DNA of 46,250 nt from an uncultured Chlorobiaceae bacterium. GTDB taxonomy: Bacteria > Bacteroidota > Chlorobiia > Chlorobiales > Chlorobiaceae. Shown piece after piece: positions 39,201 to 46,250 of the stretch. The position numbers and the translations under genes were made by a program. The notes under the pieces were generated by a model. It was not told the origin of the DNA and searched no databases. It worked only from the letters and a program-made list of their open reading frames with translations. Position 1 is the stretch's first letter; every line of letters begins with the position of its first letter. The stretch is from NCBI GenBank assembly GCA_903920215.1, contig CAIXLG010000212.1:1-46250 (forward strand), given 5' to 3'.

Positions 39201-39387
39201 GGGTTACACTGTTTTCAACCGCCTGGGCAGAAGCTCCCGGGTAGGAGGCGTTAATGTTGATGGTAGGTGCCGCAATGCGTGGATATTGTTCAACCGGAAG
39301 GGTCTGTATGGCAATGAACCCTCCCAGCATAATACAGATGGAGATCACCCACGCAAAAACTGGTCGTTCAATGAAAAATCTGGACAT
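36220..39387 (-). CDS. RND-family multidrug efflux transporter, HAE1/AcrB type
   Basis: The proton-driven inner-membrane pump. The 1055-aa protein starts [20 protein letters not shown] and has the typical 12-helix RND layout with two large periplasmic loops. The proton-relay pair Asp-Asp in TM4 ([17 protein letters not shown], near 400-416) is intact. [16 protein letters not shown] near 95 and the G-rich C-terminal helices ([17 protein letters not shown]) match the hydrophobe/amphiphile class. Substrates cannot be predicted. It is 26 bases downstream of the adaptor gene. Confidence 0.97.
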   Translation of the reverse strand: MSRFFIERPVFAWVISICIMLGGFIAIQTLPVEQYPRIAAPTININASYPGASAQAVENSVTQVIEQALTGLDHLRYFSSGSDSNGNVSITLTFEPEVNPDIAQVQVQNKLQSIMSNLPQQVQLQGLKVTKGDTGFLMVVGVFSADGRVNEFIMNDFLNSKILDPLSRIPGVGSIQVFGQPYSMRIWLDPYKLASYNLTTSEVQSAISAQNADVSAGQLGGTPSVPGQQLNATITAQSRLKNVEDFEKIMLKVNTDGSQVRLKDVARIELGVQNYDMTTRFNGKPAAGMAITLATGANALKTAELVKARMEELKTLLPPGVQIVYPFDTTPFVKTSIEGVVHTLFEAIILVFFVMFIFLQNFRATLVPTIAVPVVLLGTFGVMSAFGFSINTLSMFAMVLAIGLLVDDAIVVVENVERIMEEEHLSPLEATKKSMEQISSALIGIALVLSAVFVPMAFFKGSTGTIFRQFSITIVSAMLLSVLVALILTPALCASLLKPMSKNGHRSDKGILGRFFAWFNALFDLNRERYVKGANVMTGNVKRSLAAFMMVVILLGVVLMRIPTSFLPEEDQGFMFVQLSTPSGATKERTLESVKAMEKYLLNEEKNVVESVFSVTGFSFAGQGQNSAMGFVQLKDWGERKKKEQNVASIAGRTMGALSSVKDAMIFAFYPPAVMELGNASGFDFQLLDRNGKGHEALMNARNQLLGLAGKNPSLNGVRPNGLEDVPQYKIDVDQEKASAFGLSIADINATLQTAWGSSYINDFIHDGRIKKVFMQGDAPFRMNPADVNLWHIRNATGTMVPFSAFATGRWSYGSPKLERFNGISSVNIQGASAPGVSSGDAMAVLTQLALKLPEGFGIEWTGLSYEERAAGQQTLLLYGFSLLFVFLCLAALYESWTVPLAVMLVVPLGVFGTVMATSLAGLSNDVYFKVGLLTTVGLTAKNAILIVEFAKSLNEQGMNLKEAALTAARQRLRPIVMTSMAFILGVTPLAFSSGAGSASQHAIGIGVIGGMLSGTVLAIFFVPLFYILVQSLFTSKSVTELTETQNDRGSNHDE

Positions 39388-39413
39388 GAGAGCGATTACT
39401 TGAATGAAAGAAA

Positions 39414-40568
39414 TTATCTGGCAGGAACGGCAGGTTGTCCAACCTCTACTGTTTTCACCTTCATGCCTGGTTGAATTTTCATAATACCTTCATAAACGAC
39501 CTTTTCACCAGCCTTGAGCCCACTCGTGACAATCCATTTGTCCCCGATAATTTCCGCAACTCCGATTGGACGCACGCTCGCCTTGCCGTCTTTACCGACA
39601 ACCCAAACTGAAACCGTGCCGTCAACATTTCGTATCACCGATTTCTGTGGAACTACAATGGCCTGATCGTCTTTCCACTGCTCCAGACGGGCATGGACAA
39701 ACATGCCGGGAAGAAGCTCGTGATCGGGATTGGGAAAAAGCACCCGGAGCAGAACCGTGCCGGTGCTCGGGTTGATCGTCACATCCGAAAACTTCAGCTT
39801 ACCGAGCTGACCAACTGTTTTGCCATCTGTCAAAAGGCGGACGGGAGCAGTTGCATTGTCGGAATCCGCACCCTTTAGAGCCTGATGACGCTTGCGCAAG
39901 AGCATCAGCTCCTCACTCGACTGGTAAACGTCCACATAGATTTGATCAAGCTGCTGTACAACCGCCAACGCTACAGACTGATTGGCATTGACCAGAGCTC
40001 CTTCCGTGACCATTGACTGCCCGATACGTCCAGAAATCGGAGACATGACTTTGGTATAGTCAAGATTGATTCTGGCAGTCGAAATTTCTGACTTGGCAAT
40101 GGCAACATCGGCCTTGGCCTGGGCAAGGCTTGCTTTTGCGTCGTCATACTCCTGTTTGCTGACCCCGCCGATTTTCACCAGCTCGGCATAACGAGCTTCC
40201 TTAGCCTGGACCGACTTCACGTTTGCCTCGGCTTTGCCAAGGCTGGAGCGGGTGCTGTTATAAGCCGACTGATACGAAGCGGGATCAATCTGATAGAGTT
40301 GCTGGCCTTGCTTGACCATACTGCCTTCCACGAAAAATCGCTTTGTAACAATGCCGCTGACCTGAGGGCGTATCTCAGCTATCCGTATGGCCGAAGTTCG
40401 CCCTGGCAGGTCTTTGGTCAATGCCACAGGCTCGGTCTTCATGGTTACAACACTAACCTCCGGCTTAAAATCAGGACCCGTGCGGTCAGCTGGCGAACCT
40501 TTAGGCCAAAGGTACCAGGCGGCAATCGCAACAACGAGTAAGCCTGCAATGATATAAGACCTTTTCAT
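39414..40568 (-). CDS. RND efflux periplasmic adaptor (AcrA/MexA-type membrane fusion protein)
   Basis: Connects the RND pump and the outer-membrane channel. The 384 aa start with an N-terminal membrane anchor ([17 protein letters not shown]), without an obvious lipobox. Next come the barrel/lipoyl half ([38 protein letters not shown]), an alpha-hairpin (about 90-160), the second lipoyl half ([23 protein letters not shown]), beta-barrel ([13 protein letters not shown]) and membrane-proximal domain. It begins 8 bases after tetR, so regulator and pump are in one operon. Confidence 0.95.
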   Translation of the reverse strand: MKRSYIIAGLLVVAIAAWYLWPKGSPADRTGPDFKPEVSVVTMKTEPVALTKDLPGRTSAIRIAEIRPQVSGIVTKRFFVEGSMVKQGQQLYQIDPASYQSAYNSTRSSLGKAEANVKSVQAKEARYAELVKIGGVSKQEYDDAKASLAQAKADVAIAKSEISTARINLDYTKVMSPISGRIGQSMVTEGALVNANQSVALAVVQQLDQIYVDVYQSSEELMLLRKRHQALKGADSDNATAPVRLLTDGKTVGQLGKLKFSDVTINPSTGTVLLRVLFPNPDHELLPGMFVHARLEQWKDDQAIVVPQKSVIRNVDGTVSVWVVGKDGKASVRPIGVAEIIGDKWIVTSGLKAGEKVVYEGIMKIQPGMKVKTVEVGQPAVPAR

Positions 40569-40576
40569 GATGGAGG

Positions 40577-41161
40577 TTATCCTTTATATGAGTTGTGGGT
40601 TGGTGCGTGACTCTCCGGCTCGCTTGCATACATCGCCCTGATACCCTCCAGAAACGAAAAACGCTCCTGGCTGCTCCAGTTGACGAGACCGAACCATTCA
40701 TGGCAATTGAATCCGATAAGGGCGAAATAGACTATGCGTGCGGCTTCAGGCTTCGCTCCGGCTTCCATGGCTTTCAGGTCATGAACGGTCCATTCCCGCA
40801 TCTTCCGCTGGAGAGAGACTTCACTCGACATAGAGGAGGATACGGCCAATGCAACTGCTCGCTCAATGTCATCTGGAGCTTGCTCCGCCCTCTTGATACG
40901 TGCAAAAAGTTCGGGATGGGGAGTTTCAGCACATTCCCGGACAAGCATGTCGATACGCTCTTTGTCCCGTTGAAACTGGCGGTCGATAAGTGCCTCAAGA
41001 AGGGCGGTCTTGGATTTATAGTCATACACAACCCGGGATTTGCTGATTCCGGCCTCCTGGGCCACGGCGTCAATAGATAAGCGTGATACCCCTAGCTTGA
41101 CGACAACGCGCTCAATTGCATCCAGAATTTCGTGAGTGCAGACTTTCTTGGTTCTGGCCAT
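40577..41161 (-). CDS. TetR-family transcriptional regulator of the efflux operon
   Basis: ATG 41161 (194 aa) is chosen because AGGGGAC lies just upstream and it starts right at the DNA-binding domain; the track start at 41218 adds 19 residues. The N-terminal HTH (about 8-55) reads ILDAIERVVVKLGVSRLSID, then AVAQEAGISKSRVVYDYKSK, a TetR pattern. The C-terminal helical domain would bind ligand and dimerise. As first gene of the operon, it probably represses its own transcription and that of the pump. Candidate operators (ACGATCGT at 41199-41206 and AGAACG-AAA-CGTTCT at 41367-41381) lie upstream. Confidence 0.9.
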   Translation of the reverse strand: MARTKKVCTHEILDAIERVVVKLGVSRLSIDAVAQEAGISKSRVVYDYKSKTALLEALIDRQFQRDKERIDMLVRECAETPHPELFARIKRAEQAPDDIERAVALAVSSSMSSEVSLQRKMREWTVHDLKAMEAGAKPEAARIVYFALIGFNCHEWFGLVNWSSQERFSFLEGIRAMYASEPESHAPTHNSYKG

Positions 41162-41198
41162 GATACTGTCCCCTTGAATGGTTGGCATTAATTTAAAC

Positions 41199-41206
41199 AC
41201 GATCGT
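41199..41206. promoter_or_regulatory. Candidate TetR operator near the efflux operon start
   Basis: The palindrome ACGATCGT lies 38 bases before the tetR start codon within AAACACGATCGTTCTTTT, where a repressor of this operon would be expected. The half-site CGTTCT (41204-41209) recurs in the palindrome at 41367-41381. This is position and symmetry evidence only. Confidence 0.35.
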
Positions 41207-41366
41207 TCTTTTATGCAATTTATTTTCAAAATGTTTGCAGGGATAATGAAAATAAAAGAGAGGAACTGGAATCAGAGGTGGGAAAACTGAAGCTGATGGC
41301 CATGCGGCTAAGGAAAATCGCCAGAAAATGGGCGTATCTGAATGATTCAGGGGGGCTGCTGATTTT

Positions 41367-41381
41367 AGAACGAAACGTTCT
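41367..41381. promoter_or_regulatory. Palindrome AGAACG-AAA-CGTTCT between tetR and thioesterase genes
   Basis: A perfect 6-bp inverted repeat with a three-base spacer lies 10 bases beyond the thioesterase stop codon and about 205 bases upstream of tetR. It shares the half-site CGTTCT with the sequence near the tetR start. It could be a distal operator, or a short hairpin of the thioesterase transcript. Confidence 0.35.
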
Positions 41382-41390
41382 CTTATTCAG

Positions 41391-41771
41391 TCATTTCCTG
41401 TATCCCAAACCTGAGAAGGATGCTATCAACGTTCCATCTTCATCTTTTATTTCGACTTTATACCCGCTAATCTTTTTACTTTTACTTTCCTCTCTTGCTT
41501 CAGCCCTGATGTATGTTCCTGCAGGTGCTTTGAAATAAGATATAGACGCATTTATTCCTACTGTGGTGCTTCCATCAGCATTACTCGCTATAGCAAACGC
41601 ATAATCGGCAAGTGTAAATATTGCGCCACCCTGAACAATATTGATACCGTTCTTATGCTTGTCCTTAATTTTCATTTCAACCAATGCGTACCCCGGAGAA
41701 GCGTCAACTATCTCAATACCCAGCAACTGTGCAAACCTGTCGTTTTTCACATTTTTCAGAATGTCTTCCAT
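41391..41771 (-). CDS. PaaI-like hotdog-fold thioesterase
   Basis: A 126-aa single hotdog domain. The signature GINIVQGGAIFTLADYAFAIASN (near 41-63) resembles HGGxIFTLAD of PaaI/YbgC-type acyl-CoA thioesterases, although the usual His is replaced by Gln (VQGG). The following TVGINASISYFKAP and RAEAREESKSKKISGYKVEI strands complete the fold. The substrate is unknown. It is on the same strand as tetR but 230 bases upstream, so it may have its own promoter in the gap above 41772. Confidence 0.85.
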   Translation of the reverse strand: MEDILKNVKNDRFAQLLGIEIVDASPGYALVEMKIKDKHKNGINIVQGGAIFTLADYAFAIASNADGSTTVGINASISYFKAPAGTYIRAEAREESKSKKISGYKVEIKDEDGTLIASFSGLGYRK

Positions 41772-42261
41772 CTGTATTCCTGATAAGAATTATTGCCTGC
41801 GCCAGTTTAACCAGCAATATATAATAAAATAAGGTCTTCATCCGCCAGAGCCAGGTGCTGTGCAAAGGGACCCACTTTTGCAAATAACTGAATGGGTTCG
41901 TTTTGTAAATTTTAAACTGACGCCTCAGATCGGCACGCCCTTGCACTGCCTGGTTAACTGATTGGCTGCTCGCCTGATAATAAAAAAGCCCCATGAGCAC
42001 TATCCTTTTCAGGCAGACCCATGAGGTTTTCAATATGTACAGCCAAGGCCCTTCTTTCTTCTCCACTGCTGACTGCCAACTCATCCCTTCCCTCCCGAAA
42101 CTGTACGTTAAAAATACCGTCCCCAAGTTCTGGCACTGTGGAAAATGAATATGTTGGTGGTGGCGAAACGGGACTGTATATTATGGCGATACGGTATCGC
42201 AGGGTTTGGCGGTATGGCAGTGTAGCTATAGATGCTAAAAAAAAGCAAGAACGGAACAAAA
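41772..42261. other. Intergenic region with a possible gene tail
   Basis: About 490 bases between the thioesterase and the ATPase gene. On the - strand the tail of the listed ORF 41954-42346 has protein-like sequence and is listed separately as a possible fragment. The rest shows no gene. The short + strand stretch just before 42262 (GCAAGAACGGAAC) offers only a weak ribosome site for the ATPase. Confidence 0.45.
41954..42160 (-). pseudogene. Possible 3' fragment of an unknown gene
   Basis: The final 65 or so codons of the reverse ORF read like a real protein tail: PELGDGIFNVQFREGRDELA, then SSGEERRALAVHIENLMGLP and EKDSAHGAFLLSGEQPIS. The upstream part of the same ORF is antisense to the ATPase gene and does not look like protein. 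I cannot name the family. If real, the ATPase gene has replaced the 5' part. Confidence 0.35.
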
Positions 42262-43536
42262 ATGCCAAAATACCAAAGACGGGTGGTAGATGACGAGCTC
42301 GACGAACTAATGCCCACGCTCCCTGCCATCGCACTGGAGGGGCCAAAGGGGGTCGGAAAGACAGCTACTGCGGAGGGGCGGTGCCGCACAGTATTCCGCT
42401 TTGATGAACCAGCCCAGCGTGCCATCGCTGAAGCGGACCTGGCACTGGTCTTAACCCAAGAACCACCGCTGCTTATTGATGAGTGGCAGCGAGTGCCTTC
42501 TGTCTGGGATGCCGTGCGGCGGACTGTTGACCGCGATCAAGTGCCTGGCCGTTTTCTGCTGACCGGCTCTGCCGGTCCGGTTACTCCTCCGACCCACTCG
42601 GGAGCCGGGCGGATCGTTACCCTGAGAATGAGGCCCATGTCGCTTGTGGAACGGGGTGTAGGTATGCCAAGCGTCAGCCTGAATCGACTCCTCATGGGGG
42701 GCAGGCCTGATGTTGCCGGCAAGACCGATGTGACCCTGTCGGATTATGTTCGCGAAATCGTCCACTCCGGCTTTCCAGGCATACGACCATTAGCCGGGCG
42801 GGCGCTTCGCTTACAACTGGACGGCTACCTGTGCCGCATTATCGATACCGACTTCCCTGAACAGGGATACATGGTGCGGCGGCCCGAGGTATTGCGGCGC
42901 TGGCTTGCTGCCTATGCTGCTGCTACTGCTACGACGGCTTCGTTCGAAACTATCCGTGATGCAGCGTCCGGAGGGCAGGGTGAAAAGCCCTCGAAGACAA
43001 CGACACAACCTTACCGGGAGATCCTTGAACGGCTTTGGATCGTCGACCCTGTTCCGGCATGGCTACCGTCCCGGAACCGTTTGAATCGACTCGCCCAACC
43101 GCCTAAGCACCATCTGGCCGATCCAGCACTTGCTGTGCGAATGCTCGGACTTGATACGGGCGCCCTGTTAGCTGGTGAAAACTCAAAGCTGCCGATTCCA
43201 CGCGATGGTTCCCTGCTGGGACACCTGTTCGAGTCGTTGGTTACGCTTGGCATCAGAACCTTTGCTCAGGCAGCCGAAGCTCAAGTCCGGCACCTGCGCC
43301 TTCATGGTGGACGCCAAGAAGTCGATCTGATTGTAGAACGCGGAGATCAACGTGTGATTGCCATCGAGGTTAAACTGAGTAGCACCGTGGATGATGGCGA
43401 TGTTCGACATCTTATGTGGCTGCGCGAGCAGATCGGCGATGATTTGCTGGACTCGATTGTGATTCATACCGGACCGCAGGCATATCGCCGCCCGGACGGG
43501 ATTGCCGTTATCCCGGCAGCATTGCTTGGACCATGA
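42262..43536 (+). CDS. AAA ATPase with C-terminal DUF4143 nuclease-like domain
   Basis: A 424-aa protein of the common, poorly understood prokaryotic AAA_14-DUF4143 family. Walker A is GPKGVGKTATAE, Walker B PLLIDEWQRVP, and sensor-type LTGSAG follows. The C-terminal domain has HHLADPALAVRMLG, GHLFESLVTLGIR and REVDLIVE-like QEVDLIVERGDQRVIAIEVKLS, which resembles a PD-(D/E)XK nuclease core (D..E-x-K). ATG 42262 begins the family-type N-terminus MPKYQRRVVDDELD; the track start at 42232 has no ribosome site. The gene is visibly more GC-rich than its neighbours, which suggests recent transfer. It lies next to rearranged Fic and AbiEi-like genes. Function is unknown; proteins of this family are common in mobile islands. 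Confidence 0.88.
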   Translation: MPKYQRRVVDDELDELMPTLPAIALEGPKGVGKTATAEGRCRTVFRFDEPAQRAIAEADLALVLTQEPPLLIDEWQRVPSVWDAVRRTVDRDQVPGRFLLTGSAGPVTPPTHSGAGRIVTLRMRPMSLVERGVGMPSVSLNRLLMGGRPDVAGKTDVTLSDYVREIVHSGFPGIRPLAGRALRLQLDGYLCRIIDTDFPEQGYMVRRPEVLRRWLAAYAAATATTASFETIRDAASGGQGEKPSKTTTQPYREILERLWIVDPVPAWLPSRNRLNRLAQPPKHHLADPALAVRMLGLDTGALLAGENSKLPIPRDGSLLGHLFESLVTLGIRTFAQAAEAQVRHLRLHGGRQEVDLIVERGDQRVIAIEVKLSSTVDDGDVRHLMWLREQIGDDLLDSIVIHTGPQAYRRPDGIAVIPAALLGP

Positions 43537-43621
43537 ATTCCAACGATACTTGCTCTTGATCGTCGTGTAATTGATGCCCGTTGTCACTCTCCTTGAACTC
43601 AAAGTCTAAGGGGACATCCTA

Positions 43622-43961
43622 TATTGATGGAAACGAACGATTAGCGCGCCTCGTCATGAACGCAGAGTTGTCTATTGTCAATGCATGCAGAATGATTGTG
43701 CCAACGCTCTTCAGAGAGGAATATCTGGATTGCCTGCGCGTACTCACACGGCAGGGGAAACTTGAGCCGTTCATTTCCGCCATGCAGAAAATCCAGCAAT
43801 GGACAGCCGCATTCGACTACACCGATCTGGATCGGGTGATTGAGCAGATGAAAGCCTGCAATGCATTCGAAAAATCCCGCAGGCAATACCAACTGCTCAA
43901 CCTTTCTGACTTGGCAGGTTCTTAATAACACATAGGCTCACGGGGCTCATCATGGGCATGA
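43622..43961 (+). pseudogene. Duplicated 3' fragment of the Fic gene
   Basis: This 340-base segment is almost identical to 45250-45588, the 3' end of the Fic gene and its flank, at a constant offset of 1628 bases through the coding part. I count about ten substitutions. The fragment begins inside the Fic motif (IDGNERL instead of IDGNGRL) and has no upstream Fic sequence and no proper start; the track's start at 43581 is a TTG before the duplicated part. The end of the duplicate extends past the stop codon to GGGCATGA. It is a non-functional partial copy. Confidence 0.9.
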
Positions 43962-44053
43962 TACGTTTGACATTTCTCAATGATTTATTTAAGTTAATAT
44001 TTGCGACAGAAATCGTATTTTAAGATAAATAACGCGACATATCGACTAAATTC

Positions 44054-45553
44054 ATGAAGCCATCGCTAAAAAACACGACAACCGATGATTCACTGATCCT
44101 GTACGCCGAACTCAATGATGCTGAGATAAGAGCTGCACAACGGCGATTGAAAACCGGCAGGTTAAAGCGTATTGTCCCTGGCATTCTCAGCGCCAGCCCT
44201 GAAAAAGAGTGGCCAGCAATTATTGCGTTGCAAAGAATGAGAGTCCTCGCCGCTCTTTTTACTGGTGCAGTTATTGGCTATAGAAGTGCCTTCAGAGGCG
44301 GCACGCCCGTCGACGGGGTAATGCACCTCAGCTACAACTACAACAGAATCGTCGAGTTACCGGGTTTAAAAGTGGTTTTGGTCAAGGGTACCGGAAAAAC
44401 TGCTGGCGACCTGCCAATGTCAGGGCGAGACCTTTATTTTCCCTCTCAAGCCCGCATGCTGATGGAAAACCTAACCCCGAGTCGTGGAGCGATCAGAAAA
44501 TCCGTTGGGCGAGTTGCCGTCGAAGAAAGGCTGGTCAGTATTTATGAATCAAGAGGTCCAGACACTCTCAACCGCATCAGGGAAGAAGCTCGCGATATTG
44601 CTGCTCACCTGGGGTTTGAAAGGGAGTTTCAGGTTTTGAATGAACTCATCGGAAGCATTCTCGGAACAAAAAGTGCGCAACTCGCTACGGCTGCAGGACA
44701 AGCATTGGCCGCAGGGATACCTTTTGACGCCGGGCGTATAGCCCTTTTTGAAAAGTTGGCCGCTACATTGCGTGCAATGCCTCTGACACAAAAAGCATCA
44801 CATGCTACAACCGAAAGAGCGCGCATCAACTTTGCTTTCCTGGAGTCCTATTTCAGCAACTTCATCGAAGGGACGGAATTTAATGTTTCTGAAGCACGGC
44901 AAATTGTACTTGAGGGAAAAATTATCGAACAACGCCCGAAAGACTCACACGACATCCTCGGTGTCTTCAGGCAAGCCATCAATCCCGGGTGGTCAAACCA
45001 ATCCATGACAATAGGTGAAGGCGTATTGCACCAATTGCAGCAGCGCCATCTGGATCTCATGAAAGAACGACCGGAGTCAGCTCCTGGTGATTTTAAAGAC
45101 CGGGAAAATTTTGCAGGGAACACCACGTTTGTCTCACCGAGAAATGTACGCGGAACTCTGATTGAGGGAAGCAAGCTCTTGCCGTCAGTTCATCCTGGAA
45201 TGGCCAGGGCATTGCTGGCGATGTTTATAGTCTCGGAAGTACATCCCTTTATTGATGGAAACGGACGATTAGCTCGCCTCGTCATGAACGCAGAGTTGTC
45301 TGTTGTCAATGCATGCAGAATGATTGTGCCAACGCTCTTCAGAGAGGAATATCTGGATTGCCTGCGCGTACTCACACGGCAGGGGAAACTTGAGCCGTTC
45401 ATTTCCGCCATGCAAAAAATCCAGCAATGGACCGCCGCATTCGACTACACCGATCTGGACCGGGTGATTGAGCAGATGAAAGCCTGCAATGCATTCGAAA
45501 AATCCCGCAGGCAATACCAACTGCTCAACCTTTCCGACTTGACCGGTTCTTAA
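44054..45553 (+). CDS. Fic-domain protein with AbiEi-like N-terminal region
   Basis: A 499-aa fusion. The N-terminal part (about 1-200) has AAQRRLKTGRLKRIVPGILS, GAVIGYRSAF, HLSYNYNRIVELPGLKVVLV and GDLPMSGRDLYFPS, resembling the winged-helix and adjoining domain of AbiEi-type antitoxins. The Fic part follows. SNFIEG (near 275) fits the inhibitory-helix motif [ST]xxxE[GN]. Further on is the NTTFVSPRNVRG..IEGSKLLPSVHPGMARALLAMF region. The catalytic loop HPFIDGNGRLAR (near 398-409) fits HxFx[DE]GNGRxxR. Fic proteins transfer AMP or other groups to target proteins; the inhibitory helix on the same chain suggests self-restraint. The active-site residues are all present. Direct copies of its 3' end flank most of the gene. 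Confidence 0.9.
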   Translation: MKPSLKNTTTDDSLILYAELNDAEIRAAQRRLKTGRLKRIVPGILSASPEKEWPAIIALQRMRVLAALFTGAVIGYRSAFRGGTPVDGVMHLSYNYNRIVELPGLKVVLVKGTGKTAGDLPMSGRDLYFPSQARMLMENLTPSRGAIRKSVGRVAVEERLVSIYESRGPDTLNRIREEARDIAAHLGFEREFQVLNELIGSILGTKSAQLATAAGQALAAGIPFDAGRIALFEKLAATLRAMPLTQKASHATTERARINFAFLESYFSNFIEGTEFNVSEARQIVLEGKIIEQRPKDSHDILGVFRQAINPGWSNQSMTIGEGVLHQLQQRHLDLMKERPESAPGDFKDRENFAGNTTFVSPRNVRGTLIEGSKLLPSVHPGMARALLAMFIVSEVHPFIDGNGRLARLVMNAELSVVNACRMIVPTLFREEYLDCLRVLTRQGKLEPFISAMQKIQQWTAAFDYTDLDRVIEQMKACNAFEKSRRQYQLLNLSDLTGS

Positions 45554-45588
45554 TACACACAGGCTCACGGGGCTCATCATGGGCATGA
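45250..45588. repeat. Second copy of the 340-base Fic direct repeat
   Basis: This is the intact 3' end of the Fic gene plus about 35 bases of flank. It is repeated in the same orientation at 43622-43961. Recombination between the two would remove about 1.6 kb, including the Fic start and AbiEi-like region. Confidence 0.9.
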
Positions 45589-45703
45589 ACATGCTCAATG
45601 AAGCTGTTAGTGATCATTCTTTAGATGGAGTGTAGCAGTACGGTAAAGCAACACAATTCGTTACTATACTCAATTGATTCATTGGAAGGATCGCAATTGT
45701 CAT

Positions 45704-45856
45704 GAGCAGAAGCAACGCTTTATCAATCAAACAAAAAATTTTAACATTCGGCGCTCTATACTCATTGAGCATGGAGACGAGTACTCCCTGCGTCAAAGGC
45801 ACACCAGCCAGTGAGCTGAGCTTCGTTTCGAGTTGCATGAGGTCATTATTTTGCAT
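45704..45856 (-). pseudogene. Truncated AbiEi-like antitoxin (N-terminal fragment)
   Basis: The reverse ORF starts MQNNDLMQLETKLSSLAGVP and goes on LTQGVLVSMLNEYRAPNVKI, then a helix ending DKALLL. This resembles the N-terminal winged helix of AbiEi-type antitoxins (LTxxxLxxxLxxYxxPxxKIxxLxKKGxLxxLKRGxYV). The expected KRGLYV wing is missing: after about 45704 the sequence turns into unrelated hydrophobic residues and stops at 45614. The ATG (45856) lies inside the palindrome. The remaining piece could at most bind DNA. It is probably what is left of an abiE-type gene cut by the rearrangement that placed the Fic gene. Confidence 0.6.
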
Positions 45857-45892
45857 AGATAATCGACTGATATTCGATTATCTATGCAAAAT
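45848..45892. promoter_or_regulatory. Perfect 19-bp inverted repeat at the antitoxin start codon
   Basis: ATTTTGCATAGATAATCGA (45848-45866) and its exact reverse complement (45874-45892) flank a 7-base spacer. The initiation codon of the AbiEi-like fragment lies in the left arm. AbiEi antitoxins are known to repress their own operons by binding inverted repeats at the promoter, so this is a strong operator candidate. An alternative is a hairpin in the mRNA that masks the start codon. Confidence 0.65.
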
Positions 45893-45998
45893 CTGGTTTT
45901 CCTGGTACAAAAAAACAAGCCAAAGAGTGAATAGACCTAACCTCTTCCCGTGTCTTGTTCAAGAGCAGACGCCTGAGCGACGCCCCAATATTTTTGAG

Positions 45999-46127
45999 TC
46001 AAAGGTCCTCCAGTAAATAGGCAATTTCTTGTGGAGACGGCAGTTGACCTTGCAGCGCTCCAGTATAGCCAGGTTGTGGCTCCAGCTGATTTCTCGCACC
46101 AGTGGTGCGACCTAATTTCCCGAGCAT
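45999..46127 (-). CDS. Orphan 42-aa ORF, possibly the tail of a lost gene
   Basis: From ATG 46127 the frame reads MLGKLGRTTGARNQLEPQPG, then YTGALQGQLPSPQEIAYLLEDL and stop. The composition and the neat helix at the end (SPQEIAYLLEDL) look like the C-terminus of a real protein. No ribosome site is visible and an in-frame stop sits just before the ATG. It is too short for the ORF track. I do not recognise it. It is on the same strand as, and upstream of, the antitoxin fragment. Confidence 0.3.
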   Translation of the reverse strand: MLGKLGRTTGARNQLEPQPGYTGALQGQLPSPQEIAYLLEDL

Positions 46128-46250
46128 TTTATAACTTGGATTTGAGCAGTATCTGAATTTCAAGCTTCAACAGCATTTATTGATAACAGGATACTCTTTT
46201 TATATTTTATAATTACTCCTAAAATCTAAATATACATCAAAATAACGTTA

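Larger units (their letters stand above)
45554..46250. other. Right-end region with antitoxin remnant, palindrome and orphan ORF
   Basis: The region beyond the Fic gene holds the AbiEi-like fragment (about 45704-45856), a perfect palindrome (45848-45892), a 42-codon reverse ORF (45999-46127) and an AT-rich end. The + strand ORF 45702-46016 is antisense to these and is not supported. From 46130 to the window end no gene is visible. Confidence 0.55.

Noticed and set aside
45702-46016. 104-codon forward ORF at the right end
   Set aside because: Antisense to the AbiEi-like fragment and spans the palindrome; no protein-like features.

Overview
The window looks like chromosome from a green sulfur bacterium (Chlorobiaceae, Chlorobium/Pelodictyon type). 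This is an inference from gene content: a thioredoxin-reductase-like ferredoxin-NADP reductase next to menA, with no flagellar or chemotaxis genes in view, moderate GC, and many PAS/GAF sensor genes typical of that group. I recognise no tRNA, rRNA, CRISPR array or complete insertion sequence.

Layout. (1) 0.6-3.6 kb, + strand: a compact EcoRII-type restriction-modification operon of C5-cytosine methyltransferase, Vsr repair endonuclease and EcoRII-like endonuclease. (2) 3.6-9.2 kb, - strand: a probable six-gene operon of a Cys-rich small protein, FNR, menA, N-carbamoylputrescine amidase, M48 membrane protease and agmatine deiminase. The two agu genes turn agmatine into putrescine. (3) 9.3-11 kb: hisF and a PPK2-family kinase, convergent. 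(4) 11.2-16.1 kb: an OmpR-type two-component pair and a PAS-rich hybrid histidine kinase, followed on the other strand by an L,D-transpeptidase-like protein. (5) 16.9-18.9 kb: a secreted Sel1-repeat protein, with small tandem and dispersed repeats lying in the intergenic regions at 16.8 and 20.5 kb.

(6) 19.0-32.3 kb is the most interesting part: KaiC and KaiB homologues in one operon with a PAS-HD-GYP c-di-GMP phosphodiesterase. Around them are a CHASE3-GGDEF cyclase with intact motifs, a shortened CHASE3-GGDQF paralogue, a multi-PAS-HD-GYP gene interrupted by a single-base frameshift in a poly-A run, and decayed HD-GYP and GGDEF fragments. I read this as a possible KaiBC-to-c-di-GMP signalling module without KaiA.

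(7) 32.5-34.8 kb: glmS, then a 56-codon Nif11-like small gene missed by the ORF track. (8) 34.8-41.2 kb, - strand: a tetR-acrA-acrB-oprM type RND efflux operon, then a hotdog thioesterase. (9) 42-46.2 kb is an accessory region: an AAA/DUF4143 ATPase, a duplicated 3' fragment of a Fic gene, an intact Fic protein with an AbiEi-like N-terminal region, a truncated AbiEi-like antitoxin gene whose start codon sits inside a perfect 19-bp palindrome, and a 42-codon orphan ORF. It looks like a repeatedly rearranged toxin-antitoxin/defence site.

Starts were moved inward from the ORF track where it had used TTG or GTG codons, or an upstream ATG with a poorer ribosome site. Domain assignments come from reading motifs, not from database searches.
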